From assembly GCA_051453625.1 (NCBI GenBank), contig JBOZIK010000001.1, positions 293,675,536-293,739,535 of the forward strand: a stretch of DNA of 64,000 nucleotides, given 5' to 3'. A program made the position numbers and the translations under genes. The notes below the pieces were generated by a model that worked only from the letters and a program-made list of their open reading frames with translations, was not told where the DNA came from and did not search any database. Positions 1 to 13,330 of this stretch are shown one piece after another. How positions within the stretch are numbered: position 1 is the stretch's first letter; every line of letters starts with the position of its first letter. Origin of the DNA: Welwitschia mirabilis (lineage: Eukaryota; Gnetophyta; Gnetopsida; Welwitschiales).

Positions 1-3000
1 TATTATGTTATTTTTATAGGAAAAAGAAAAATCTAATTTTTTAAGAGAATAAGATAAAGTTCATCATTTGTAAATAAAGATAGATGATTATTTAGCTACT
101 AAGTTAAAATGAAAGATTATATTCAATGTTTAAATTTTTGATAATACCATGTGAATAAATTTTTTTAATTTTGAATATATGTCTTCTTCTAGGATTAGGT
201 TACATACTCAATTTTTCAAGCAATAATTTATTAAGTAAAACTAATTTATTAAATAAAAAACATATTTATCATTAAGGAATTTCATTCTATATTAATTAGT
301 TTTAAAGCAACCTTTTTTCAATAAAGGTTTATTTGGAAATCTTGGTTAGGCTATACGTTTTGATATTCATATGGTAGTGTATTAGTTTTATCCTTACATG
401 TTTTTTGGATTTGACTTACATCTTCAAATCCATACTTATTCACTTTTTAATTACATTTTTAATATAACATTTTATGTTCATATTTCTAAAGATAAATATT
501 CTTACCCAACTGTTACAATTTAAAATAGTATGCATTATGGATAACACAAACATTCCTTTAAAAAAAAGAAATAAATTCTTAAAATTTTTCGTCTTTAATA
601 CTACAAGATATATAGGAATATAATAGTATAAAAAATAACATTTTTAATGACTCCTTTGGGTAATCTAATGTACTAATCTATAATTTCTAACATTATATGA
701 TATTTTAAATATCTTTTAACTCTAATAGTCTATTAAAAAAAAAGAAATGTTGTTTATCGTAGCTACAAGATTGAAAAAACTCCATCTATCATGTATTCCC
801 TTATTATACATGACTTAATAGTTATTTAAGATCTTTTCATTATGGAGGAATTTAATTTAGTATAATATAAATTTTATTTTATGTTTTATTTAATTTTTAT
901 CATGACTAGATCTTTTATACATATGAATTTATCTAATTTCATTAACTAAAGAAAGTTTATTTTTACTTATTTAAGTTTTTTAGTATCTCCTCATTTATTC
1001 TTACTCATGTTTTTATAAGTTAAGAGGAGGTGGCAATGGATTAAACTTTGGTTTTACTTTTTTAATCTCATTTTTATGTGTTTGATTATTGTCTTTTTCT
1101 TATTAGATTAATGTTTCTTAATTCCAAGTTTTTAATTTTTACCTCATTCTTTAGTAATGATATTTTTCAACTCTTAAGTATGATGGAGTTAATCTATATA
1201 TACCATTCATCCTTATAAACATATACAACCTATGATTTAACATTTATTAATTAAATTTGAGTAATTTTTAGATATTTTGTTTTTGGTTTTCTATGTTATA
1301 GATTTCATCGATATTTTTTTTAAAGATAGTGCATGTTATCTTCTAATCTTGTCATCACGGAATTAGAATTTGCATTAAGTTTCCTTTGAATCTTCATGAA
1401 TTATGCTAAAATGCGCTTTTTAATTTGAATTTTGATGAAGACTTTCATTAATGGTTGAAACTGACTTGAAAAATAAGATGAAAGAGGATTTTTGTTTTAT
1501 TTCATAACCTTTATATTGTAAATCACATATATTTCAAATGAATTAAGTGTTTTAATCTACATATAGTTAATTAATTTGTTTATTTATTCAAATTTTAAGA
1601 GATTATAGAAGTATGTTTTGTGTTAAAAGAACCTACATATTTTAATTTGATGAGTTTGGGATATTTCATATTATGCTAAATTAGGAAATTCCCATTGATT
1701 ATCTTTTTTCTTAAAACTTTAAATAAATTACAAGTTTTATTAATTTCATTTGTTAAAAAACTATCTTCTTATAATTTATAAGAGTTGTTATCTTAGTAAG
1801 TTACTCCATTATAAAAGAATTGAGTTAACCTTCTTTATTTAGTTGCATGTTGTAAATATTTTATTATCATGTTCTTTATCCATTAATAGAATTAAAAAAA
1901 TGCCTATTATTATATTGCATGATGTTCATGACTTTTCTTCCTAGGGGTTTGTCATTTTTGTGCTAGAAAAAAGTGTTTAAAAAATGTTTTTGAAATGTCT
2001 TTTAAGTTATAAATAAATGATATTTTAAAGATATACATTGTTGTTTAATTTTAGTCTTTTTAGCTATATATGAAAATAGTAAGTTTGACTCCTATTTATT
2101 GAAATGCACAAAGTTCCAAAGAAATCTGAGACATTTTCATATTTTTAAATGTTGAAGCATGGATCTCCAATTTCTAATGTTTTTCATCTAAGTAAGGAGT
2201 TGATTAAAGAGTAATCAAAATTATGATTTTGTATGATGTTTGATGTTAAAATGCATGCTAAATTAAGAAATACTACAACATTTTTCAACATAGCTAATGA
2301 AGAAAATTTTAAAATTATTAAAAATTTAGAATAATTAAAATAAAAAAATTCATAATGAAAAATTATACGAATGTATGTGATGATGGTAGAGTGTAAAAAC
2401 ATAAATAAATTTTAGTATAATTTTAAAGAATTTTAAAATCAATATATTAGATTTAAAAATATTTAAAAAACCAAATAAGTGATAAAAAATTCAATGTTAC
2501 ATACTTTTCAACTATTAGAAATATTCAATACTATCTTTGTCATTTCTTTTTTTTTTTGAATTGTATAAATTAGATAATTTTCTTCTTATATTACATAGTT
2601 TTGATATGTAAACTTACATTTGTTATATTCATGTCCATTCTATATGGTTCTATTCTTAAAATTAGTAAGGCCATAATTGTAGTAACAATTGTAAAAGCTC
2701 AACCACTCATAAATCAAGTTAAATTATTAATTAGGTTAAATCTAATGATGAATAAACTATACATGAACCTTTTGGCACATCCCAGGAAATCTATGAACAT
2801 TATGCAATCCAAAAAAATCGAATGGAAAAAATATCTAATATATACATTCGAACAACTGTAGGCCAATCTAATGATGAATAAACTATAGCCGATTACATGT
2901 TAATATAAACACATAACTCAATAATAGGACTGTTGCTACTACTGATACTAGTAAATCATTATATTAATAGTAGAAAAATAACAAAAGGATCTTGTGATAT

Positions 3001-5334
3001 TTTATGAAAAAGTGAAGAATTATGAAGTGAAGCATATAGAGAAAATGTTAGAATGTTTTTTTTTTAATTTATATTTTGTTTTTTTAAGGAGGGAAAGTTA
3101 CTTGTGGATCTACTTGCTAATTAAGTATCAATCTATATAAGAATAATGCTTAGTAATGATAATAAATGATGTAGGAAATCTCTGTTATTTCAAATTCTAA
3201 AATGGAGTATTCTCATAAAGAATTTTCTTAAATTGATAAAATTCATAAATAAATTCCTAAGATCATTCTTACAAGTATACATCACTATCAAGTGCATTAC
3301 CTTTTATAGGATCTAAAAGTAGATGAAGTGAAAAAATAAAGTACTCACAAGTGACTTTAATTACTTTAGTACAAAAGAATGAAAAAACTAAAAATGAAAT
3401 TAATATTTCATATCTAAATCTTACTTGTAGAATTAAATCAAAGACATTCAAATAAGCATTAAAGTTTCTTTAATACAAAAGAATACTTGAATGTTAGTAG
3501 ACTTATTGCTATGTACAAACATGACAAGAAATAAATAAATGTTTTGTGAGAGGTGTAAATTTAAATAAATATTAAAACCTAACAAGAGCAATTCCACATT
3601 TTGAGAAAAAGTAAAGAGGATAAGGCATTTAGAAAGAAAGAATGACTTGTTAGATATAAAATTTAACATTTCTGAATACTAAGATATAAATGTAATGTTT
3701 TCTATTAAATTGGTAAAAAATGATAGTAAATATTTTATTATAGTTATATATGATATTTATTCATTTAATAAGATGAAAAGCACATTACGAAGATAAAGAT
3801 ATATCTTGTAAAGAATTTTTAAATCATAATTTAAAGTGAATGAATTACTACCTTACTTTAGAATTAAGTTAATAAAGTATTAACATTTCTTAAATTAATT
3901 AAAGCACATTACTAATATGTTAAAAAACATTTGACGCCAATAATGTAAAATTCATGTTTATAGAAATAGGATAGAATATGAAGCTAATTTCTAATAATAA
4001 GTCACAATGTGCATATGAGACTCTCTCCTAATACTCAATAAGAAGTTTATATTTTACTAATGCATGAGTAGAACATATTATTTAATCAATATATTAATAA
4101 CATATTAAATAAAAAACTATTTACAATATGGTATTTAGAATCTTGAAGTATCAAAAGGGAATGGAAGAATTTAAATTTCTATTTCAATAAGATGATAACT
4201 TAAAACTTAGTCTACTTGTTAGATTTCAACTTTTAAGTTTATTAAGATAACCCAAAAAAAATAAAAAACAAGATACTTGATGTACTTAAAATAATTTAGA
4301 TATTAGAGATATAAAAGATACTCATACACTCATAAGACTAATTAAAGTATGTGGTACTATCTAGAATGAAAAAGGTAAAACATGTACAAGTAAGCTGCTA
4401 TACATTATAGATCATCCATAGAAAGGACATATAAAACTATCTGTGGATAATCAAGTTGTAGCTTAAGTACTCACTACTCTAATGATTCACAATAGAATAA
4501 GCCATATTAATAAGAAAATTCATATCATATATAAACTAATTTAAATTGTATACATTATGATAAAGTCATGAATATAATAAATCTCATTAATTTAAGTATC
4601 ATTTCAAAATAATCAAATCAAGTTTTTTTTAAGTCAATTCCATATGATTAACTTTTTAACATTTACAACTATTTGATTTATAATAGTTAAAAAATAATGT
4701 TTTTATTTTATTAATAAGTTTTATCAAATAAAATCATTACTTTGTTGTTGTTGTAGTTTTTATTATTATTGTATCAACTATGTTTGTTAGCTGTAATAGT
4801 CGTGATCTTCCAAATTAACTAGGATTGTACTCTTATAACCTAGAACCTTATTTACCAAGGTGATAAGTATAGTAATAAATATAAAATATTAATGAGTTAT
4901 ATAAGTAATATTAATTATATGTTAGAGCCAAAAATTTAATGTTAAAATTATAACCGTAAATGTATAAATAAGAGGACATACCCTCATAGTATTATGGATG
5001 TTAGTATTACTATGATACCATTCTCATGCTGACTAATTGAGGGTGTTTATGTTATAGCACATTTTATTCATTTTTATAGCATAATTTATATAAAATATTA
5101 TGATTAGAACTTCTAAAAAATAATATATATTATTAATAAATAACGTACATCCATTAAAATATGATTTTAGATTTATATTACCATGTGATTTATGATATTA
5201 TCATTTATAGATTTATATGATCATGTAATTTATAGTATCATTCTTTATATGACCACTTTAAAGAAGACATCCTTTGAGTAGTCTCCTCAAGAAATCTACA
5301 TACCTTGCTTTATAATGGGATACTATCAGACTAG
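1..5334. other. AT-rich stretch, no recognised feature
   Basis: I read both strands and saw only short, low-complexity open frames (the longest are around 60-86 codons). They are rich in Ile, Phe, Tyr, Asn and Lys and have no domain motif. No retroelement motif, tRNA-like fold or tandem array stood out. The sequence could be transposable-element debris too old to recognise. Confidence 0.6.
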
Positions 5335-5338
5335 GGGA

Positions 5339-5508
5339 ACTAATCCCAACCACATAGGAGACTAACCCAATAAGGACCTAATCTAAATCTCAAATGGGAT
5401 TAATCTAATAAAATGTGAACTAATCATAACATAGAACACATCTAATTCACATAAATGGGACTCACTTAAAATTACATGCGAACTTATTACAACAGTGAAA
5501 CTAACCCA
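5339..5508 (-). repeat. Degenerate minisatellite, about 20-bp spacing
   Basis: A degenerate unit with core GGGACTAATCC recurs about nine times. Core starts fall near 5339, 5361, 5378, 5399, 5419, 5438, 5460, 5482 and 5500, so spacing is 17-22 bp. Read on the minus strand the core is GGATTAGTCCC, which matches the array at 24480-24641 in the copia remnant. This suggests the stretch is a fragment of the same family in the opposite orientation. The array accounts for part of a 73-codon minus-strand open frame here, which I do not regard as a gene. Confidence 0.6.
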
Positions 5509-7720
5509 AATAAAGATGCCTTTTTCCATTTTGGGCCCTCTTATACAATATAAAAATTCTTTGAGCAAATAAGTTCTTTTAGAAATATATCCCCACTTAA
5601 TCATAGACCTCTTACAAAGAATTTTTCAAAATAACATATTAAACTCAACATCATAAAAGAGTATAATTTTAATATGGTATTATCAATACAAAATATTTTT
5701 AACTTAATTCACTTGTAGATGTATTGGAAAAGAACATGGTATTTTATCTCTTCCAAACTGACTTTGGTATTCTTGACTGATTCTTAGAAAACACTCTATG
5801 CTTTTTTCTTTGAATTCTTAAGAGAGATGGTCATGAAACTTAGCAATAATAAATTACATGCATTAGATCCTATACATCTAATAAAATAAGAATTTTTATC
5901 TTTCTGAGTTTTGATTTGGATCTTTAAAATAAAGTTTCCTCATGAAATTTTCATGCATGTTACTTTTATGAGTACTTGTTATTCTCTATAGGGTAGAATG
6001 TAGAAGTTGCCTTTTGAGTGAGAGTGTGTAGGGGATGTTAGTACTTTCAGGTAATCAAGGTAAAAAAATATCCTAATGGTTAGGCATCATAAAACCTAGA
6101 CATAACAATGTTAAGATTGCCTTGACTTAATATGTTGGATTTAGATCATGTTACATAAGCCAGTCGAAGAGGAGTCTTGGTGATATGCATTCTTATCTCT
6201 CCTTACTAGTTAAGGAGGGTACTAGGTGCTTCAAAGATTAGATTGGTTGATCAATGCCAAATAAAAGATATTCATACCTTATACTCTCATCCTATGTAAG
6301 TAACCATTATCATGGGGTCTCATTAACTCCTCTGATACTATGTAAGTAACTATTATACGAATCTTGACCTCTAGTACTAACGTGCTTATTTATTTAAACT
6401 TACAAATAACTATTTTATTACATCCTTATTTTTAGCAAGTTCTATAATTATTATTTCCTAATTATTTAGCATTGAGATTTTTAAAGTGTTTACACTACGA
6501 CCCTATAAAGTAACACACATTGTAATGTATTATTTTGTCATCATTTTTTCTAGTTTTACTAGGTGTATGAAATGATATATTGCTAATAGTTATGATATTT
6601 GATAACTCCATATATTTATTCTTACTTATAGTTTTACTTTATCTCATTTTGCTTTTATGTATTTACAAATTTTAGTCTACTACTTATAGGAAGACTTTCC
6701 ATTACGTACATTTATTATTTATGTTAGTGTGATGATTAAATTATATTTTTTTAAATAAGGGCTTTAATACATAATTATCTAACTAAATATCAAAAATGAT
6801 ATGTATCTAATAATTAAAATCTTTAATTCATTAACTCTATGTTAACTAATCATTTATATATCAAGATCTTCTCTTTTACTTTCATATTTTTTATCTAATT
6901 AGGTAGGATTTTGTACTATACTTAATTCTTATTATATATAAGTATCATAATTTCATCTTTATTTTATATCATAGATTATTATTTTTTAATAATAATAAAT
7001 TTTAATTCATGTCGTAAAGCTAACAGAAATTTATCTTGGACAAATATGTAGATGATACCTTGATTAAGATCCACTTTGTTTAAGATTAAAAAGACGATAA
7101 GTAGCATGCAATTGAATTATCATAAGATTTTAATAGAGATAGGAAGATGGATTGACATCTATTAAGATCCTTACACTTGCACACTTTGTTTGATAAGATT
7201 TATTAAAGCAAAAGAAAAGAATCCTCTCCTTGATTACCCTTTAATTATGTTTTCAAATGTAAAGGAACAATTAACATATTAACATTACATAATTTATTCT
7301 AATCATCCATGATCACTCTAAACGTTTAATTGAATATGTTTAGAATTTTTTGACTTGTATAATAATCTTATATAATAGATCCCATAGGCATATTTGTTAA
7401 CATAATAGAATATCAAATTTAGTCTCATATTTAAGAAATAATTTGTAATTGAAAGGGTAATTATATAATATGCATTCATATCAAAGTGGAGAGTATTCAA
7501 TGTTATAATAGTATGTTACCTTTTCCTCTACTATTTTAATTATTATTGTACTGTTCTAATGTCATGTTAGAACTTGATATATGAGACAATATGTATCATA
7601 TATGATATAAGTTATTAAAAGGACATGCCAACTCTAGAGTAAATATTTTTATATTAAGGTCATAATATAAAGTAATAAAAAATATAAAAAATACTTATAC
7701 ATATAATTGAGTTGGATATT
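5509..7720. other. No recognised gene
   Basis: AT-rich sequence. The part around 6000-6360 is somewhat less AT-rich and contains a short imperfect direct repeat (TATGTAAGTAACYATTAT near 6293 and 6341), but no frame is open over a useful length and no family motif was seen. Confidence 0.5.
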
Positions 7721-7762
7721 TATGTATGCATGTATGCATGCATTCATGTATGCATGCATGTG
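7721..7762. repeat. TATGCATG-type microsatellite
   Basis: Interrupted tandem copies of TGTATGCA/TGCATGCA, which are near-palindromic, followed by a short TA run. A simple repeat with no sign of function. Confidence 0.8.
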
Positions 7763-8001
7763 TATATATATCTACATAAATCATGTGACAAGTTACAAGT
7801 TAAATATACATGAAAATTCATATGACATATTATCAACTACTATAGTATGAACTAACTAAATGAGATACATTGATAATAACATATATTATGATTATGGTTA
7901 TAATAATATAACATGTAAAACATTTTATTTGTCCTAATATTATCGGTCCAAGCAAAGGCATGCATTTTTTATGTAAAAAGATGAATCAAATATTTTTCTT
8001 G

Positions 8002-8463
8002 TTAAAGAGTAAGTTGGAAACTAATCAACAATGGAATTTTATGATTGTTATGTAAAACGACGTTCTTTAAAACATTGGATAATTTCTTTAGATGAATTTC
8101 ATAATCCTCACTCATGGAAATTAAGTTTTTATTTTTAGTGAGGGATTTAAACATGTTATTTTCTCCTTCATATAGATCATTACTTAAAACATCATCACTA
8201 TGATTACAAGGGTTTGAATAATTAAGGACACTTAAAATATTTAAATACTCAAGATGATCATCAAATAAACTCTTATCATGCAAGGTTATGAGACTTTTCT
8301 CTATGGGGTGATGTTGGAAAAGCATTATGTACCTCATGTTTTCATAAAAATTTAAGTCTTTAATTATATATTTCTTATTTATATTAAAGACTCTAATCAT
8401 GAATTCCTTATTAATAATATGACACTCTAGTATATCAATTTTAGTACCTAACATAGTAAACAA
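8002..8463 (-). pseudogene. Gypsy protease-to-RT linker ORF, 153 codons
   Basis: This is the longest open frame in the window that contains no N. Its first part (residues about 22-40, with FMIRVFNINKKYIIKDLNF) matches the post-protease segment of the Tat-like element near 48700 (SIRVFDVAKIYLINDLDL). Its end (about residues 122-153, with HLKKLSNVLKN and IPLLISFQLT) resembles the stretch before plant Tat/Athila reverse transcriptase, typically LPxHLxYAFL followed by PVIISxxLT. The Met start is only the first ATG of the open frame; natively this would be internal to a polyprotein. RT motifs do not continue to the left of 8002. It is open while its neighbours carry many stops, probably by chance, though selection or recent insertion is not excluded. 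Confidence 0.65.
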
Positions 8464-8654
8464 TGGAACAAAAAGCTTTCCCTAGAAGTAAAAGATAACC
8501 TTCATTATGCTTAACTTCAACCAACACAACATTAATTAGGCAGTAGGTCTCTTTAATTTAAATAATTAGATCTTTGATGATTCTTATGGATCTCTTAATT
8601 ATTGCATTAGCTAATGCTAGAATTATTTTTATGTATTTTAATTTAGTATCTAAA

Positions 8655-8720
8655 GTAAGTTTCTTCCATATGTGAAGTGACATGATATTAACACTAGATC
8701 CAATGTTAATTAAATAATTT
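8655..8720 (-). pseudogene. Gypsy aspartic protease active-site remnant
   Basis: The minus strand encodes LINIGSSVNIMSLHIWKKL. Plant gypsy proteases of the Tat/Athila type have LIDxGAS-VNxLP here. The catalytic Asp codon GAC reads AAC (Asn), a G-to-A change that would inactivate the enzyme. The related copy near 49060 keeps the Asp. The surrounding frame has stops on both sides. Confidence 0.65.
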
Positions 8721-8849
8721 TTTTCATTTTTTGTTTCCTTCCAAGGTCACACTCACAGTCACAACACATAGGCCTTTAAATTTTGTGTACTTTTATGTGA
8801 CTAAGTTGGTTATTAATTGGATAATAAAAATAATGGTTCTTTTTTCTTC

Positions 8850-9886
8850 CTTTTCATGAAGGTCTTCCATAGCTTAGCATACTTTGGGTTACATTACAAG
8901 AATTTCCAAAATAATACATTAATACTCACATCTTTCATTATTCCTTAAGATATTCATCATAAGTCTAGTTGGTTTTCAATATCTCAAGACATGGTATTAT
9001 TTTTTGTTTACCATTTTTGATGTTGATGTTTGATTTAAAAGTTTGAGCTTAAGGTAAACTTGAATTATCAAGACTTTTTAGATTATCAATGACTGTGCCC
9101 TTAGGAACCTCATTATGGTTTGATGTCAAAGCTTTTGAGATAGTATTAAGTTTACTTATAACCATTAATTTTCAATTCTTATTAATATCATTAGGATTTT
9201 AAATAGCTTGGGTAGAATTCCTATGATTTTTTCTTTGATTTTGTAAGTGTCTATTTGTGGATTTATCCATTTTTCTAAGTTCTTTTATTGAATCCTAAAA
9301 TGTATTAGTTGGTGAGCTTGGTAATTAAAAGAACCATGCTAGTCATTTTTTAAATCTATTTTTAAAATAGGTTTTAAAGATAGAAAACGGTCCATTAGTT
9401 CTTGGTTGAATTGGTTGTTTCTATTTATGTTTGTTAAGATTATAAGCCTCTTCAAAAACTATGTATTTGCAAGTGTATAAGGCTAAAATTTATTTGGGAA
9501 CTCTCTTCACAAATTTCATAAGTGGAGTAAGGAGATGATGATCTCTAATTTATTATCTTATCATTAGCTAAAGATATAGTATACCTATTTAAGGAGCTAG
9601 TTAAATAATTGAGAAGATTGTTAAGGCTTATAAACTCTTCATGTCATGTTCTCTTAAGATCTTTAAGAAATTTTCCTAATGAATTATCTTCCTTAGCTAT
9701 AGATTTAGGTCATGTTTGATTGATTTTGACTAATTTCTTCAAAAGTTTCTAAGCATCATATAAAGTTAAGCTAAGTAAATTTCAACCATGTGCAAAATCT
9801 ATTAGTTATTTAGTTTTAATATTCAATTCACTATAGAAGTGATTCACAAGTTCCTCTATTGAAAATTCATCCATTGTATTTATCAT
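8850..9886 (-). pseudogene. Gypsy gag remnant, minus strand
   Basis: From about 9870 leftwards the frame reads EELVNHFYSELNIKTK, a stop, LIDFAHG, a stop, NLLSLTLYDA. This fits the conserved gag block of Tat/Athila elements (xxFYxGL, then xxLIDxAAGG, then SKTxxEAxxLLEx). Further left, CNPKYAKLWKTFMKRKKKEP at about 8895-8850 resembles the PKYAKFLKxxLxxKRK segment before protease. Between them stops and frame changes are frequent. Confidence in the family is good; exact ends are not determinable. Confidence 0.65.
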
Positions 9887-10365
9887 GACATGATTTTTGC
9901 ATTGAACTTAAAAGGCACAATTTCTTTAAATAAATAACTTTATTATATTATAACACATCAATTTACATGATAAGATTAAACATTTTAGTATATTAATAAG
10001 GTTGAAAGTAAGAGACTTACCTCTCAGTTATCCACAGGATTCACATTAAGCAAACTATGTGATAATACCTTATTTGACTAATACCATAACCAATCTTAAG
10101 GTTTAATAGAAATCTCAGTTAGGTGATTACATAATAATTATGGAGGTTATAGTTGAGTGATTGATTACACAAATAGTTAAGCAATCACACTTATGTAATC
10201 TTCATCTGGAGTAGTTCAAACCACATGTAGTTTTTCCTTGGACCTTGTTTCAATCTCTACCAATACACATAATATAAGATAGATCAAGGTGGTCCATATC
10301 AATGACATGTTACAATCTAAAAATAATGCAAGGACTTAATACTCAAACTAACATCAAGAGATATC
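9887..10365. other. No recognised gene
   Basis: A gap-free spacer between the gypsy remnant and the tandem repeat. It may be the start of the gypsy gag region or its leader, but no PBS or LTR end was found. Confidence 0.4.
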
Positions 10366-11490
10366 ACACACAAAAATATGTACATATGCATAGTAGCTAT
10401 ATTTAAAATCATAGGAGATAGCTAGTTAAAAAACTATTGAGGTTATAATATCCGATCTTATTAAGGAATTATAATGTATGAATGATGATAATACTCATGT
10501 ATATTAATATCATATAGATATATGAGTACGTAAATGTGTGTATATATATAAACACCATGGTCGCTTGGCCAAAATATCTATTAGTAATCCTCCATTACAA
10601 ATTATAAGAAACCCTTGATATCTTACTATAACATATTGGTAAGAGCCAATGGAAGGTAATATATCATAATAAAATGTTAGTATAGTAAAATCATATAGAA
10701 ATATGATCAACACATACACATATGTATACACACATGCCATTTTGATAGGGTACCTTATAGATGCTCCTTTTATAACATGTCATAATAAATCTAATACTAT
10801 ATAGATATAAAATGTACAAAATTCCAAATGAAATATATCTCATATGCTACTGATTAAATTACTAGTCTTAATAAGACTTAACATAATACAAGTTAAAGAG
10901 TAAAGACAACTAATTAAATGCTAACTTGTTTTAATGAGCATATAAAATAATCACTATTCATATCATTTTATACATAAGATAACAAATAACTACTTGGAAT
11001 AATTAATGCATATGCATAAACACATAAGAAATTAAATTTAGGTGTGCATACCTAGAAAGTGTTAAGAACTTAGAAGCAACCATGATCATTAGAGACTGTG
11101 CTAAAACTTGCATCATTTTATAACTATACTATGCATACATACTAAAAGTAAAATGAGTAGTAGTCAATACACCTAATAACATCTAACATTTATTATAGAT
11201 TAAGTACTAAGTAACTAAGGATGAGAAAGCATTCTATTAAAATAATTATAATAACAACATTATCTAAGAAGCTAAAGAAGAGTCTTTAATCTTATCTAAA
11301 TACTTCATTTTCATAAATGTCATTGTCTTAGAAAGGGTAATACAAAATAATAATTCCTTCTACAAAACTTGAAAATAAAAGGTTTAAAATAAAACATTTA
11401 TTAAAATATTTATAACAAAAGGCATTATTTTCCTTTCCATGATATTTCTTTTCTCATAACAAACAAAAGTTAGCCTTCAAGAGATCTAAT
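10366..11490. repeat. Tandem repeat, copy 1 (period about 1.28 kb)
   Basis: This block aligns by eye over its whole length with 11592-12840. Anchor words include TAGTAGCTAT (10391 and 11670), AGGAATTATAAT, GCTACTGATTAA, TTGCATCATTTTATAACTATACTAT and TCTAATT (11484 and 12785). Offsets between anchors run from 1279 to 1301 bp. The copies are well diverged, so the duplication is old. No open frame is shared, so the unit appears non-coding. Confidence 0.8.
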
Positions 11491-11591
11491 TNNNNNNNNN
11501 NNNNNNNNNNNNNNNNNNNNNNNNNNNNNNNNNNNNNNNNNNNNNNNNNNNNNNNNNNNNNNNNNNNNNNNNNNNNNNNNNNNNNNNNNNN
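11491..11591. other. Assembly gap (101 N)
   Basis: Gap between copies 1 and 2 of the tandem repeat, ending directly at a (CA)n run. The position suggests the assembler broke at the simple repeat. Confidence 0.99.

Positions 11592-11663
<72 letters not shown>
11592..11663. repeat. (CA)36 microsatellite
   Basis: Uninterrupted CA dinucleotides touching the gap at 11491-11591. The true length is unknown because the left end is in the gap. The matching place in copy 1 (10366-10376) has only a few CA units, so the expansion is specific to copy 2. Confidence 0.97.
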
Positions 11664-11666
<3 letters not shown>

Positions 11667-12840
11667 TCATAGTAGCTATATGTAAAAGTATAAGAGGTAG
11701 TTGATTAAAAACTCTTGAGGTTATAACATTCAATTCTTTTAAGGAATTATAATGCATGAATGGTTATAATACACATGCATCTGAATATAAATCAAATACA
11801 TACATGCATTCATATATATATATATATATAGTAAACTCCCTAGTTAACTAGCCAAAATACCCACTAGTAACCTCCATCACCAAGCATAAGAAACCCCTCA
11901 TATCTCACCACTGTCTTAGTGAGAGCTAATGGTAGTAAATCTATTATAATATAATATCATTATAGTAAGATCCTATAGAAATATGATTAACACATATAAA
12001 TACATTACATACATACACACACACACCCCCCATTTTGACAAGGTACCTCTTAACTGCTCTTTTTATAATATAATGTAATGAATCTAATAATATATAAATA
12101 TAAAATTCCAAAGAGAATAGCCAATATGCTACTGATTAAGTCACTAATCTCAACAAACATAGTTCAATTGAAGTGAAAGAATAAATATTGCTAATTAAAT
12201 GCCTTATTATTACAATGAGTATCATAGAATAATCACTATTAGTATATTATTTTATGCATAAGATAAAACATAACTATTTGGAACATTTAACTTATTTGCA
12301 TGATCAGGTAGAAAATTTATTTAAGGATACATACTTGAAAAGCATTAAGATTACTAGGAGCAACCATGATCATTGGATACTATGCTTAAACTTGCATCAT
12401 TTTATAACTATACTATATATACTATAACTACATTAAATCATACTAAAAGGAACATGATTATTAGTCAATACATATAAAAACATCTAACATTTATTATAAA
12501 TTAATTACTAAGTAACTAAGTGTAAGAAAACATTCTATTGAAATAATTATAATAATAACATTGTCTGAGAAGCTAAAGAAGAATTTTTAATTTTATCTAA
12601 ACACTTTATTTTCATAAATGTTATCATCTTAAGAAGGTTGATATAAAATAATAATTTCTTCTATAAAACTTGAACATAAAAAGTCTATAACAGAGCATTT
12701 ATGAAAACTTTATAACAAAAGTATCATTTTCCTTTCTATTATATTTACATTTCTAACAATAAATAAAATTTAGCCTTTAAGAGCTCTAATTCCTCCTCTT
12801 GTTATTTCATCTATGGTACTTATTTCTTCATGTATCTATT
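11664..12840. repeat. Tandem repeat, copy 2
   Basis: Second full copy of the 1.28-kb unit, beginning after the CA expansion. It includes a (TA) run at 11811-11830 and a C-rich interruption near 12021. The end (12517-12840) is also found as the partial copy 3. Confidence 0.8.
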
Positions 12841-12964
12841 CCTAACATTATTCAACTCTTAAGAATAGAACATGTTCCCCCTTTATAATATATACATGTA
12901 ATACTATACATATGAAATAGCATAATATAAGATAATATTATATCATGCATATAAGAACAACATT

Positions 12965-13330
12965 ATCTAAGTGTAAGAAAGCATTCTGATGAAATAATCA
13001 TAATAGAAACATTATTTGAGGAGCTAAAGAAGAGCCTTTAATCTTAACTAAACACTTTATTTTCATTAAACATCACCATCTTAAGAAGGATGATACAAAA
13101 TAATAATTCCTTCTATAAGACTTGAATGTAAAAAAGTTTATAACAGAACATCTATGGAAACTTTGTAATGAAAGGTATTATTTTCCTTTCTATGATATTT
13201 GCTTTTCTAATAAAAAAACAAAACTTAGTCTTCAATAGGTCTAATTCCTTCTCTTATTATTTCATCTATCATACTTATTTCTTCATGTATCTATATCTAA
13301 CACAACCTACTCTAAGAATAAGACATGTTT
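12965..13330. repeat. Tandem repeat, partial copy 3
   Basis: Matches only the last third of the unit: AAGTGTAAGAAAGCATTCT, GCTAAAGAAGAG, ACACTTTATTTTCAT, AAAATAATAATTCCTTCTA, TTATTTTCCTTTCTATGATA and the TCTAATTCCTTCTC end. Its offset from copy 2 is about 455 bp, not 1280, so it is truncated or arose by a separate duplication. Confidence 0.75.

Larger units (their letters stand above)
8002..9886 (-). mobile_element. Ty3/gypsy (Tat/Athila-type) gag-protease remnant
   Basis: Reading leftwards on the minus strand the order is gag capsid remnant (about 9886-9690), a more decayed gag C-terminal part, a segment like the gag/protease junction (8895-8850), a protease active-site region (8715-8660) and an open linker ORF (8463-8002). 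The same order, and the same junction and linker peptides, appear in the better-preserved element at 45483-53102, so the two belong to one family. No RT or integrase follows to the left, and no LTRs were found for this copy. It is either a fragment or an internally deleted element. Confidence 0.75.

Noticed and set aside
5383-5604. 73-codon minus frame with repeated SSHxI-type peptides
   Set aside because: The repetition comes from the 20-bp minisatellite underneath; no start context or family match.
11454-11757. Minus-strand frames encoding Cys-Val repeats
   Set aside because: Translation of the (CA)n microsatellite across a gap.
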